Shown here: positions 52,158 to 61,036 of the stretch, in pieces
Position numbering within the stretch: position 1 is the stretch's first letter
How the letters are laid out: each line of letters starts with the position of its first letter
Source of the DNA: Firm-04 sp964463355
GTDB taxonomy: Bacteria; Bacillota; Clostridia; Oscillospirales; Ruminococcaceae
Direction of reading: 5' to 3'
Length of the DNA: 64,000 nt
Assembly: GCA_964463355.1 (NCBI GenBank)
Contig: CAYXBP010000008.1
Coordinates: 17,586 to 81,585 of the forward strand
Notes under the pieces: generated by a model
Told to the model about the DNA's origin: nothing
The model's input: the letters and a program-made list of their open reading frames with translations, nothing else
Database searches by the model: none
Made by a program: the position numbers and the translations under genes

Positions 52158-52622
52158 GTGGAAGCGTTAACCGATTTTGATTATATGCAGGAGGCGATGG
52201 CACTTGCCGACATCGCTGCTGCAAAGGGAGAAGTGCCCGTAGGGGCAATTGTGGTAGAACGTGCAACTGGTGCGATCATTGGCAGAGGGTATAACCTGCG
52301 CGAAACAGTCCGTTCGCCCCTTGCCCATGCCGAAATCATTGCCATGGAACAGGCAGCGGAGCATCGTGGAGATTGGCGGCTGGCGGGCTGCATTTTGTAT
52401 GTTACCCTGGAGCCATGCCCCATGTGCAGTGGTGCGATCATCAATGCAAGAATCGACCGTGTGGTGTTTGGTGCTTATGACCCAAAGGGTGGTGCTGTGC
52501 GCTCAGTGGAAGAAATGTTCTCGTTGCCTTATGCGCATCAGCCGAAGGTGACCGCTGGCTTGCTGCAAGACCCATGTACTGCGCAATTGCAGGCATTTTT
52601 TCAATCTGTTCGGCAAAAATAA
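52158..52622 (+). CDS. tadA: tRNA-specific adenosine deaminase
   Basis: 154 residues. Makes inosine at wobble position 34 of tRNA-Arg. HAEIIAM (zinc His and proton-shuttle Glu) and PCPMCSGAI (two zinc Cys) are intact; RGYNLRE typical. GTG start behind GAGGTGAG, overlapping transcription with the CPBP-like gene. No clear terminator follows. Confidence 0.96.
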   Translation: MEALTDFDYMQEAMALADIAAAKGEVPVGAIVVERATGAIIGRGYNLRETVRSPLAHAEIIAMEQAAEHRGDWRLAGCILYVTLEPCPMCSGAIINARIDRVVFGAYDPKGGAVRSVEEMFSLPYAHQPKVTAGLLQDPCTAQLQAFFQSVRQK

Positions 52623-52724
52623 CGCTTTTAGCAGTGATTTCTTTTCTTTTTTATGCATTGCAAACAAGAAAACCAGTGCTTTTTTGTAACAAACAAAAAA
52701 ATATGGAAAATTTTGCGCTGTCGC

Positions 52725-52753
52725 TTGCATTTTGTACCGCTGTGTGCTATAAT
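52725..52753 (+). promoter_or_regulatory. Sigma-A promoter of hexosamine cluster
   Basis: TTGCAT, 17-bp spacer, TATAAT with TGC extension. Confidence 0.85.
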
Positions 52754-52818
52754 AATGTGTGATTATAATTTGCGATAGGTCTATCCTTTTGCAAGACAGA
52801 AAGGGGCACGTGATTCAT

Positions 52819-53769
52819 ATGGCAACCGTTTTGATTACCGGCGGCTGTGGCAGAATCGGTGAAAAGGTCTGCTCGGGTCTGCTCAGAAAGGGCAATACCG
52901 TTATCGCAGTGGATACTGCGCCCACCGAGTATAACGCGCAAAAAGAGAATTATTTCTTTCGTCAGGCGGCTCCCAACGAAAAGGGTAGGTATGGTGACAT
53001 TTTCGATGAATTTAACATCGACTACGTGGTGCATCTTGCCTGTACCGTAGATAACGATTGGGGTCCCATTGTCGAAAAAGAACAGATGGATATGAGTGCC
53101 GCATGCGATAAGTTCCTCTATAAGTTGGCAATCGGTAAAGAAATTAAAAAGTTTATTCTTGTCAGCACCACGCAGGTGTATAAACAACCCGAGAACCGTG
53201 AGCCTGTCCGTGAGGATGATCCCAAAAAGCCCGTATCCAATTATGGCAAGCTGAAGGCGGAGGCAGAGCAGGCATTTGCCGCCGATGTGGCACGCACCAA
53301 GACAATGGTCTGCTGTATTATGCGTATACCCCCTGTATATTCTTTTGATTTTACCGATAACCTCATGTCCCGCATTACCGACCCGAAGGATAAGTCCCTC
53401 TTTGTATATCGTACGGGAGAGTACGGCTTTCACCTTTGTTGCATCCATAATGTGGCAGATTTTATTATCTGCTTCTTGCGTCAGGCTGAAGGGTTGACTT
53501 ATACGGGCAACTATAATGTTGCGGATTCTAGCCTGATTATGGCATCCGAAATCATTAGCTTCATGAAGGAAAATCATCGTCTGGGGCCAGTTTTGCAGCG
53601 CAATAGTGTCGGCGGCGGCGGGCTGCTGAAGCGTATGTTCTCCGATCCGCAGGAAAAGACCAATTACCGTTATCTGGATTTTGAAACTCTCGATAAAAAT
53701 TTTATGTTTGATGTTTCCAAAGCGGCGCGTTTTTGCCCCTTCCGCTGGAATATTCATAATACAAAATGA
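52819..53769 (+). CDS. NAD(P)-dependent epimerase/dehydratase (extended SDR)
   Basis: 316 residues. Rossmann GGCGRIG at the N-terminus, VVHLACTVD, and catalytic YGKLK (YxxxK). Sits upstream of a ROK-like kinase and the NagA-NahK fusion, so an NDP-hexosamine or hexosamine-related substrate is likely (inference from neighbours). A GTG three codons upstream (52810) is better placed after AGAAAGGGG and may be the true start. Confidence 0.85.
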   Translation: MATVLITGGCGRIGEKVCSGLLRKGNTVIAVDTAPTEYNAQKENYFFRQAAPNEKGRYGDIFDEFNIDYVVHLACTVDNDWGPIVEKEQMDMSAACDKFLYKLAIGKEIKKFILVSTTQVYKQPENREPVREDDPKKPVSNYGKLKAEAEQAFAADVARTKTMVCCIMRIPPVYSFDFTDNLMSRITDPKDKSLFVYRTGEYGFHLCCIHNVADFIICFLRQAEGLTYTGNYNVADSSLIMASEIISFMKENHRLGPVLQRNSVGGGGLLKRMFSDPQEKTNYRYLDFETLDKNFMFDVSKAARFCPFRWNIHNTK

Positions 53770-53845
53770 TGCATATGTACTGCGAGGTATGACTGTGCTT
53801 CGCAGTACATTGTGTCATAATACAAACAGAAAGGACTCCTTCAGC

Positions 53846-55183
53846 ATGATTCAGCCCATTCTCGATGATAAGTTTATCCCCGCAGTATACTTTAATCGTG
53901 ATTTTCTCGCTAAGGCAACGCACCCGTTTTCTATCGCTGTTGAGCGTGAGAATGGCCTTGTGTATCGCCGCGATACCATGCTCGGCGACGATTTTGCTGA
54001 GAACTGCCTGTATGCAGAACGTTTGATCAAAACGATTTTGTGGTGCGCAGGTGGCTGGAAAGTTATGCTTTCTGGCGACCATGCCGTTTTTTGCTATATT
54101 CGTGACGCATATACCAAGGAAGGCCTGCGTGCCTTTGATGTAGATTTTTGGAGTACCACCTATGAGCGTCCCTTCATGGTAGAGGAACGCGCACTGGAGG
54201 ATATGCCGCAGACTAAGACCAGTCCCCTCTCCATTGGTAGAAATCTCGGTGGCTGCCGCGTGGGATTTGACGCGGGTGGCAGCGATATCAAGGTGGCTGC
54301 TGTGGTGGATGGCAAAACCATCTGGGCAGAGGAGATCGTGTGGCTGCCAAAGCTTGCTGAGGATATTTCTTATCATCAGAAGCATATTCGTGAGGCAATT
54401 GAATTGGCAGCGTCTAAAATGCCCCGTTTTGATGCCGTAGGTGTGAGTACTGCGGGTGTTTTGGTGGCAAATCGCGCAATGGTTTCGCACCTGTTTTTGA
54501 AGGTTCCAAAGGATACACAGGGTGCTGCTTGCAAGAATATTTATGTAGATGTGCTTGGGCAGATGGGCGTTCCCTATGCAGTGGCAAATGATGGCGACGT
54601 GGCGGCACTGGCGGCATCTATGGCAATGGACGTTAATGGCGTGTTGGGCATTGCTATGGGTACCAGTCAGGCAGGCGGCTATGTGGATTGCAATGGCAAT
54701 GTTACTGGCTGGCACAATGAGCTTGCGTTCGTTCCTGTAGATTACAACCCTGATTCCGCGGTGGATGAGTGGTCTGGGGATTACGGCTGTGGCGTGAAGT
54801 ATTTCTCGCAGGATGCTGTCATTCGTCTGGCACCAAAGGCAGGCATTACATTAGATGAAAACCTTACGCTTGCTGAAAAGCTGGTCGCTGTGCAAAAACT
54901 GCTGGCAGAAGGGCACGAAGGCGCAAAGGATATCTTCCGTACCATCGGAACATATTTTGGATATGCCATTGCAAACTATGCCGATTTCTATGATATCCGC
55001 TATTTGCAGATTTCTGGTCGTGTGACTTCGGGCCTTGGCGGTGATCTGGTGATTGGCGGCGCAAAAGAGGTGCTGAAAGCGGAGTTCCCTGCGCTGTATG
55101 AGCAGATCCGGTTTATTTTGCCCGATGAGATGGATCGTCGCGTGGGTCAGGCAGTGGCGGCGGCAAGTCTACCCAATGCTTGA
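53846..55183 (+). CDS. ROK-like sugar kinase with extra N-terminal domain
   Basis: 445 residues. About 125 N-terminal residues have no family I recognise; then the ATPase core starts with GFDAGGSDIKVAAV (phosphate-1), VSTAGV, ANDGDVAAL with the catalytic Asp, and GIAMGTSQAGGYVD (phosphate-2). The zinc CxCGxxGC motif of canonical ROK proteins is not present; GDYGCGVKYF occupies the place. Probably phosphorylates an amino-sugar such as GlcNAc, feeding NagA. CAGAAAGGA site; 74 bp to the next gene. Confidence 0.75.
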   Translation: MIQPILDDKFIPAVYFNRDFLAKATHPFSIAVERENGLVYRRDTMLGDDFAENCLYAERLIKTILWCAGGWKVMLSGDHAVFCYIRDAYTKEGLRAFDVDFWSTTYERPFMVEERALEDMPQTKTSPLSIGRNLGGCRVGFDAGGSDIKVAAVVDGKTIWAEEIVWLPKLAEDISYHQKHIREAIELAASKMPRFDAVGVSTAGVLVANRAMVSHLFLKVPKDTQGAACKNIYVDVLGQMGVPYAVANDGDVAALAASMAMDVNGVLGIAMGTSQAGGYVDCNGNVTGWHNELAFVPVDYNPDSAVDEWSGDYGCGVKYFSQDAVIRLAPKAGITLDENLTLAEKLVAVQKLLAEGHEGAKDIFRTIGTYFGYAIANYADFYDIRYLQISGRVTSGLGGDLVIGGAKEVLKAEFPALYEQIRFILPDEMDRRVGQAVAAASLPNA

Positions 55184-55256
55184 TCATACCTTGCTGCGGC
55201 CGATGTCACATACTACTACGAAAGGATTCGCGCTGTTTGCGTAATTTGTGTGTTTT

Positions 55257-57446
55257 ATGATTCTGAAAAACCTGAACCTATTCGGTACCTTATACGATAT
55301 TACCGTAAAAGACGGGAAGATCATCGCGATTGCTCCTGCAAGCGATGCTACCGAGGGAGATTCCTATGACGGCATGACCGTGATCCCAGGGTTGGTAGAT
55401 ATTCATACCCATGGTTGCGCAGGTTATGATACTATGGATGCGCATTTCGAGGAGATCAGCGACTACCTTGCGCAGAATGGTACCACATCATTTTTGCCCA
55501 CAACCATGACCATGGACTACGAGTCAATTCGCAGAGTGACCGTTGCCAACCGCGATGTTTCTGGTGCGCAGATTCTAGGATTCCATATGGAAGGCCCATA
55601 TATCGCAGAGAAGTATAAGGGTGCGCAGAATGGTAAGTTTATTAAAGCACCCGATCTTGAGGAGTTTCGTTCTCTCGCCGATATGAAAATGGTTACCATA
55701 GCCCCAGAGCTGGAGCATAGCATGGCTTTTATCAAAGAGTGCGGAGCGGTAGTATCAATCGGTCATACTGCTGCCGATTATGACACTTGTATTCAGGCAA
55801 TTGATGCTGGCGCAAAGTGTTTGACCCATACATTCAATGCTATGCCCGGTATCCATCACCGCAATCCTGGCCCTATCGGTGCGGCTACACAGAAGAATAT
55901 CTATGTGCAAGCGATCACCGATGGTCTGCACCTGCACCCTTCCATTGTGCTGATGCTTTACAAAATCTTTGGGCCTGAGCGCATGGTGATTATCAGCGAT
56001 AGTATGCGCGCCACGGGTCTTTGTGATGGCATCTATGAGTTCGGCGGGCAGCCCATTGAGGTGAAAAATAGTGTTGCACGCACCATGGATGGTGCCATTG
56101 CAGGCTCGACTTCTACCCTGTTTACCTGTGTGAAGCGTGCCGTGGAATTTGGTGTGCCCTTTGCCGATGCCGTAACAATGGCAACACGTACCCCAGCCGA
56201 TTTGATCGGAGCGACCAATAAGGGCCGCATTGAGGTGGGCGCTGATGCCGATTTGTTGATTTTGGATGGCGATATGAACCTTGCCCATGTGATGATTGGC
56301 GGTCAGTTTATCTGCGCGGGTAACGAAAAGCACAAGCGTTATATGGAAGAAAAGGAAATGCTGCGCTCCATCGCTGCAAAATTCCATGTGACAGGCGAGT
56401 TTATCGGTCATGAAATCATCAATCAGGGCAATATCAACACCACCTACCGCCTGGATTACCGTTTGGAAGACAGCACTGTCAAATCCTATATCTTGCAGCG
56501 CATCAACACGTATGTTTTCAAAAATCCGTTGCAGATCATGGAAAATATTGACGCAGTGACGACACATCTGCGCAACAAGCTGCGCTGCCTGAACAAGCCT
56601 GCGCTGCACTTCTACCATACTGTGGCTGAAGGCAACAACTATTATATGCAGAGTGAGGGCGCGTTTTGGCGGTTGTTCAACTATATCAGCTCCGTGACCT
56701 TTGATACCTGCGATGATCTGGATACCCTACGCGGCGCAGGTGAGGCATTTGGCGAGTTCCAGAATCAGCTTGCCGATTTTGATGCCGCAAAGCTGTTTGC
56801 AACCATTCCTGATTTTCACAATACCGCGAAGCGTTTGGAAGTATTCTTTGACGCGGTGGCGGCAGATGAGTGCCACCGTGCTGCGGAGATTGCCGAAGAG
56901 ATCGCCTTTGTGAAAGAGAATGCTGCGCTTGCATCGACTCTGCAAACCATGCTGGATGCAGGAAAGCTGCCCCTGCGCGTGACGCATAACGATACCAAAA
57001 CCAATAATGTTTTGTTTGATCGTGTGACATTTGCACCGCTGACTATCATTGATTTGGACACGGTGATGCCGGGTCTTGCGATGCATGATTTCGGAGATGC
57101 AGTGCGTTTTGCAGCATCTACTGCCGTGGAGGATGAGCCAGATTGCAGCAAAGTGGCTTTGGATTTGGAAAAATATCGTGCCTTTGCACAAGGGTTCATC
57201 GGTAAAACCGCTGGTGCGCTTACCGATACTGAGCTGGATACCATGGCGTTGGGTGCCATCACCATTACCATTGAGCTTGCTGTTCGTTTTCTGACAGATT
57301 ATCTTACTGGCGACAAATACTTCAAAACCAGCTACGAAGGGCATAATCTGGTGCGCGCGCGCTGCCAGCTGGCACTCGCCAAGGATATGCTCAAAAAGCG
57401 TGCCGAGATGGAACAAATCGTGAAGGATGTTGTAAAAGACATTTGA
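55257..57446 (+). CDS. NagA-NahK fusion: GlcNAc-6-P deacetylase joined to N-acetylhexosamine 1-kinase-like domain
   Basis: 729 residues. Part 1 (about 1-360) is N-acetylglucosamine-6-phosphate deacetylase with all metal/catalytic residues: His50 and His52 in VDIHTHG, Glu in HMEGPYI, His in IGHTAADYD, His in THTFNAMPGI, Asp in ISDSMRATG. Part 2 (about 362-729) is a choline/APH-fold kinase very like Bifidobacterium NahK: LRVTHNDTKTNNVLFD (catalytic loop), IIDLDTVMPG (metal Asp), FGDAVRFAAST and a GHNLVRARCQ end. Linker KHKRYMEEKEM contains an ATG that could give a separate kinase. Start ATG 55257 or GTG 55248; ribosome site is weak in both. Confidence 0.9.
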   Translation: MILKNLNLFGTLYDITVKDGKIIAIAPASDATEGDSYDGMTVIPGLVDIHTHGCAGYDTMDAHFEEISDYLAQNGTTSFLPTTMTMDYESIRRVTVANRDVSGAQILGFHMEGPYIAEKYKGAQNGKFIKAPDLEEFRSLADMKMVTIAPELEHSMAFIKECGAVVSIGHTAADYDTCIQAIDAGAKCLTHTFNAMPGIHHRNPGPIGAATQKNIYVQAITDGLHLHPSIVLMLYKIFGPERMVIISDSMRATGLCDGIYEFGGQPIEVKNSVARTMDGAIAGSTSTLFTCVKRAVEFGVPFADAVTMATRTPADLIGATNKGRIEVGADADLLILDGDMNLAHVMIGGQFICAGNEKHKRYMEEKEMLRSIAAKFHVTGEFIGHEIINQGNINTTYRLDYRLEDSTVKSYILQRINTYVFKNPLQIMENIDAVTTHLRNKLRCLNKPALHFYHTVAEGNNYYMQSEGAFWRLFNYISSVTFDTCDDLDTLRGAGEAFGEFQNQLADFDAAKLFATIPDFHNTAKRLEVFFDAVAADECHRAAEIAEEIAFVKENAALASTLQTMLDAGKLPLRVTHNDTKTNNVLFDRVTFAPLTIIDLDTVMPGLAMHDFGDAVRFAASTAVEDEPDCSKVALDLEKYRAFAQGFIGKTAGALTDTELDTMALGAITITIELAVRFLTDYLTGDKYFKTSYEGHNLVRARCQLALAKDMLKKRAEMEQIVKDVVKDI

Positions 57447-57460
57447 AAACCGATATTGCA

Positions 57461-57497
57461 AGCCCCGTCTGCCCATTACGGGTGACGGGGTTTTGTG
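57461..57497 (+). terminator. Terminator of hexosamine cluster
   Basis: CCCCGTC / GACGGGG stem with TTTT tail. Confidence 0.8.
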
Positions 57498-57545
57498 GTG
57501 CAGATCGGTACATAAATTTAGTCATACATCGCATTGGAGGTTGTT

Positions 57546-58613
57546 ATGCAAACAATTTGTGTGTTGTTCGGTGGTGTGTCCCCTGAACATGATATCTCTC
57601 TGCGCTCGGCGGAGGCTGTATTGCGCAACATGAAAAAAGATGACCGTAAGATTTTGCCCGTGGGTATTACCAAAACGGGGCAGTGGCTGCTGTTTTGCAG
57701 CGATGATTATTCTGCACTGGGTAATGGCATGTGGGAGAAGCATGTGAACAATCGCAAAGCCTTTTTATCTCCCGTGCGTGGTATGGGTCTGTGCATCTTG
57801 GACGCAGATGATCGAGTCGAAACGGTACCTGTGGATGTGATCTTCCCTGTGCTGCATGGCGAAAACGGAGAGGACGGTACCATTCAGGGTCTGTTCGCAC
57901 TTTCAGGCATTCCCTATGTGGGATGTGGCGTGTTGGCATCAGCAGCCGCAATGGACAAATCTGCGACAAAAATGATGGCTGCGTCTACGGGCGTGCTACA
58001 GGCAGACTGCTTGCTGCTGCATCGCTGCGAATTTATCAAAGATGCCGATGCCGTGTGCAATTCCGTGACCGAAAAACTACGCTATCCCGTGTTTATCAAG
58101 CCCTGCTGTACGGGTTCTTCGGTTGGTGTTTCTAAGGCAAGAAGTGATGCAGAGTTATGTGATGCGCTGAAAAATGCCTTCCGCTTTGATGAAAAAGTTC
58201 TTGCGGAAGCGTTTGTTGATGGAAAAGAGGTTGAGGTAGCCGTATTGGGCAATCGCAATCCCATTGCCGCAACCCCTGGCGAAATTGATGCTGGCGCAGA
58301 GTTCTATGATTTTGATACGAAGTACGTTACTGCCACCTCCACACCGTATATTCCTGCGCGTATACCTGAAGATACCCTGCGTGCCGTGCAGCAGTGGGCA
58401 GTGAAAATCTACCGTGCGTTGGGCTGCAAGGGGCTTTCCCGCGTGGATTTCTTTGTGACTCGGGATACTGGCGAGATCGTGTTCAATGAGATCAACACCT
58501 TGCCTGGGTTTACTTCTATTTCCATGTATCCCAAAATGTTTGCTGCCGATGGTGTCAGCTTCCCCGAGTTGATTGAAAGAATCATCGCGCTGGCACTGGA
58601 GGAACAAGCATGA
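57546..58613 (+). CDS. ddl: D-alanine-D-alanine ligase
   Basis: 355 residues. ATP-grasp: LFGGVSPEHDISLRSA at the N-terminus, LHGENGEDGTIQGLF, KPCCTGSSVGVSKA, YDFDTKY in the omega loop (Tyr, not the His of D-Ala-D-Lac ligases), SRVDFF and FNEINTLPGFTSISMYPKM. Makes D-Ala-D-Ala for murein precursor. The ATG at 57546 follows GGAGG; an upstream ATG four codons earlier overlaps that site. Overlaps murF by ATGA. Confidence 0.95.
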   Translation: MQTICVLFGGVSPEHDISLRSAEAVLRNMKKDDRKILPVGITKTGQWLLFCSDDYSALGNGMWEKHVNNRKAFLSPVRGMGLCILDADDRVETVPVDVIFPVLHGENGEDGTIQGLFALSGIPYVGCGVLASAAAMDKSATKMMAASTGVLQADCLLLHRCEFIKDADAVCNSVTEKLRYPVFIKPCCTGSSVGVSKARSDAELCDALKNAFRFDEKVLAEAFVDGKEVEVAVLGNRNPIAATPGEIDAGAEFYDFDTKYVTATSTPYIPARIPEDTLRAVQQWAVKIYRALGCKGLSRVDFFVTRDTGEIVFNEINTLPGFTSISMYPKMFAADGVSFPELIERIIALALEEQA

Positions 58614-60019
58614 TCTGCACCGCGACACCTGCCACAGTGCAAGCAAATATGGTTTGCAATTGGCTGCAACAGCCTGCGTTTGACACGGATTTTACCATCA
58701 CTGGCTTTAGCACCGATACGCGTACCATTACCGCAGGAAGCTGTTTTATTGCACTGAAGGGCGAAACCTTCAACGGCAATCGTTATGCCCAAGCCGCCGC
58801 TGATCAGGGTGCTGTGCTGTGTATTCTTTCCGAGAAACCTGAGGTGCCCCTTTCGGTGCCGTATTTGCTGGTTGAGGACTGCATCAAGGCGTATGGGCAG
58901 CTTGCCGCAGGATATATGCAAATGCTGAAAGCAAGGGGTACGAGAGTCATTGGCATTACTGGCAGCAGTGGCAAAACGACCGTCAAAGATATGACCGCCC
59001 ATGTGCTTGCTAAGCGTTTTGATGTGTATTGTACCGCAGGCAACCACAATAATCATATTGGTTTGCCCAGTACGGTTTTGCATACGCCCCCACAGGCGCA
59101 GCTTGTGATTTTGGAGATGGGTATGAATCATACTGGCGAGATTTCGTATCTGACGAATATTGCCAAACCTGATATGGCAATTATCGCCAATGTTGGTACT
59201 GCGCATATCGGCAATCTTGGTTCGCAGCAGGCGATTTTTGCAGCGAAAATGGAGATCACCGAAGGCATGGACGCGAATCGCGCTGTGTTGATGCTTCCTG
59301 CGGAGGATGCGTATCTTGCAACAGTACGGCAGCGCGCTGTATTGCCCTGTGTTTTACGATATAGTTCCCATGCCGATGCAGAATTTGCCACACTTCATGC
59401 AAGGGATATTATTCAAACCGCCGAAGAAACACGCTTTTCCGTCATCTACGGCGATGAAGCCGCAGCCGTTACATTGCCTATGACAGGCGTTCACAATGTC
59501 AGCAATAGTCTGCTTGCAATAGATACTGCCCTTGCCTGTGGAATGTCACTGCAAACCGCTGCGGCGGCTTTGGCAGATTTTACACCTGGTGCTATGCGCA
59601 GCGAGCGTATCACCATGGGCAATCTTACCATTGTGCAGGATTATTACAACGCAAACCCCGAGGCGATGCGTGCATCGTTGGCAGCGTTGCAGACCATTGC
59701 ACAGGGCGAAAAGCGCATTGCTGTGTTGGGCAACATGAATGAACTTGGCGCATATGCAGCAGATGCTCACCGTGCTTTGGGCGCACTGGTCAGAGAATCA
59801 GCGGATGTGGCATATTTTTGCGGTGTGAATTTCTCTGATTTTGCCGTTGGATATGGAGATGGCTGCTATGCTTATTTGGAGCAGTCCTCATTGATCGAAA
59901 AGCTTTGTGCTGATCTGCAAGAGGATGATACCAAAGCTGTTATGCTGATCAAAGGCTCTCGCGGTATGCAAATGGAGAAGGTCTTTGCCGCAGTTGCAAA
60001 AGAATTCGGATGCAGCTAG
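58610..60019 (+). CDS. murF: UDP-MurNAc-tripeptide:D-Ala-D-Ala ligase
   Basis: 469 residues. Joins D-Ala-D-Ala to the UDP-MurNAc-tripeptide. FSTDTRTITAGSCFIALKGE, P-loop GITGSSGKTT, NHNNHIGLP, LEMGMNHTGEI, and DYYNANPEAMRASL. The ATG overlaps the ddl stop and is preceded by GGAGG, so both products are made in balance. Confidence 0.96.
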   Translation: MICTATPATVQANMVCNWLQQPAFDTDFTITGFSTDTRTITAGSCFIALKGETFNGNRYAQAAADQGAVLCILSEKPEVPLSVPYLLVEDCIKAYGQLAAGYMQMLKARGTRVIGITGSSGKTTVKDMTAHVLAKRFDVYCTAGNHNNHIGLPSTVLHTPPQAQLVILEMGMNHTGEISYLTNIAKPDMAIIANVGTAHIGNLGSQQAIFAAKMEITEGMDANRAVLMLPAEDAYLATVRQRAVLPCVLRYSSHADAEFATLHARDIIQTAEETRFSVIYGDEAAAVTLPMTGVHNVSNSLLAIDTALACGMSLQTAAAALADFTPGAMRSERITMGNLTIVQDYYNANPEAMRASLAALQTIAQGEKRIAVLGNMNELGAYAADAHRALGALVRESADVAYFCGVNFSDFAVGYGDGCYAYLEQSSLIEKLCADLQEDDTKAVMLIKGSRGMQMEKVFAAVAKEFGCS

Positions 60020-60070
60020 CGCGGATATGATGATCCATATAGTTTTGCTTTGACAGATATGTCACAGCCG

Positions 60071-60099
60071 TTGCATCATAAGCAATTTGCGCGTATGAT
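60071..60099 (+). promoter_or_regulatory. Promoter of GNAT gene
   Basis: TTGCAT, 17-bp spacer, TATGAT. Confidence 0.65.
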
Positions 60100-60181
60100 G
60101 TGTTATCTTACAGGCGCACAGCACTGCTTTGTGTAATTTTTATGATAGGAGCTATTGTTTGAAACAATTCAGCCAAATGGA

Positions 60182-60243
60182 GATTGTAGCGTAAACGGGA
60201 CGGTTTGCGAATACTACAATCACAGATCACACAAACCTCCCGT
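60182..60243 (+). ncRNA. Structured leader with possible pseudoknot before GNAT gene
   Basis: In a ~170-nt leader: outer 8-bp helix GATTGTAG / CTACAATC, inner 7-bp helix CGTAAAC / GTTTGCG, AATA bulge, 6-nt loop GGGACG. Loop GGGA (60197-60200) can pair with TCCC at 60238-60241, an H-type pseudoknot. Class unknown. Confidence 0.4.
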
Positions 60244-60274
60244 ATTGCATTCACAATGTTCAGGAGGAAAAATA

Positions 60275-60928
60275 ATGAACGAGAAAGAATACATGATTCG
60301 AAGAGAAACCCCTGCCGATTATCGCAGTGTGGAGATTATGGTTCGCGAGGCATTCTGGAATCACTATGTTCCAGGCTGCCATGAGCATTACTTTGTGCAT
60401 ACTATGCGCAATCACCCCGATTTTATTGCTGACCTTGATTTTGTTATTGAGGTGGATGGAAAGATCGTTGGCTGCGTGATGTACAATGAGGGCAGACTGA
60501 TTGATGAAAACGGCACAATCAAGCGGGTTCTGACGATGGGCCCTCTTGCTGTACATCCCGATTATCAGCGCAGACATTATGGAAAGGCTTTGCTGGAGCA
60601 TAGCTTTGCTGTGGCGAAGCAGCTGGGTTACGATGTGGTGGTCAATCTTGGCAGCCCTGCGAACTATGTGGCACGCGGCTACAAAAGTTGCCTGAAGTAC
60701 AATATCTGCTTTGCAGGTGATATATACCCCATGGCATTGTTGGTAAAGACACTGCGTGAGGGCGTACTTGATGGCAGAAAGTGGTATTATTATCCCAGTG
60801 ATGCGGAGTTGGTCTGCGAGGATGATGCGGCAGTAGCTGCGTTTGACGCACAGTTTCCGCCCAAGGAGAAGGCATGGCAACCCTCACAGGAGGAGTTTTA
60901 CATTCACTGCCACGCAACGCTACGATAA
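60275..60928 (+). CDS. GNAT-family N-acetyltransferase
   Basis: 217 residues. REAFWNHYVPGCHEHY near the N-terminus, TMGPLAVHPDYQRRHYGKALL (acetyl-CoA loop RRHYGK), VVNLGSPANYVARGY. Resembles predicted N-acetyltransferases of the YhbS type. Start at ATG after AGGAGGAAAAATA. A ~120-residue upstream extension of the frame lies in the leader RNA. Substrate unknown; monocistronic. Confidence 0.88.
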   Translation: MNEKEYMIRRETPADYRSVEIMVREAFWNHYVPGCHEHYFVHTMRNHPDFIADLDFVIEVDGKIVGCVMYNEGRLIDENGTIKRVLTMGPLAVHPDYQRRHYGKALLEHSFAVAKQLGYDVVVNLGSPANYVARGYKSCLKYNICFAGDIYPMALLVKTLREGVLDGRKWYYYPSDAELVCEDDAAVAAFDAQFPPKEKAWQPSQEEFYIHCHATLR

Positions 60929-60984
60929 GCAAAGAAACAGGATTGACCGCGCGCGAGTGAACCGTTATCCCTTTGCATATCCGT

Positions 60985-61031
60985 AAAATGAGGCTTCCCC
61001 CTCTGTCCATGTGAACAGGGGGGGAATATTC
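60985..61031. terminator. Convergent terminator (GNAT / ABC-F)
   Basis: CCCCCTCTGT pairs with ACAGGGGGG, AT-rich flanks. Confidence 0.75.
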
Positions 61032-61036
61032 TATCA

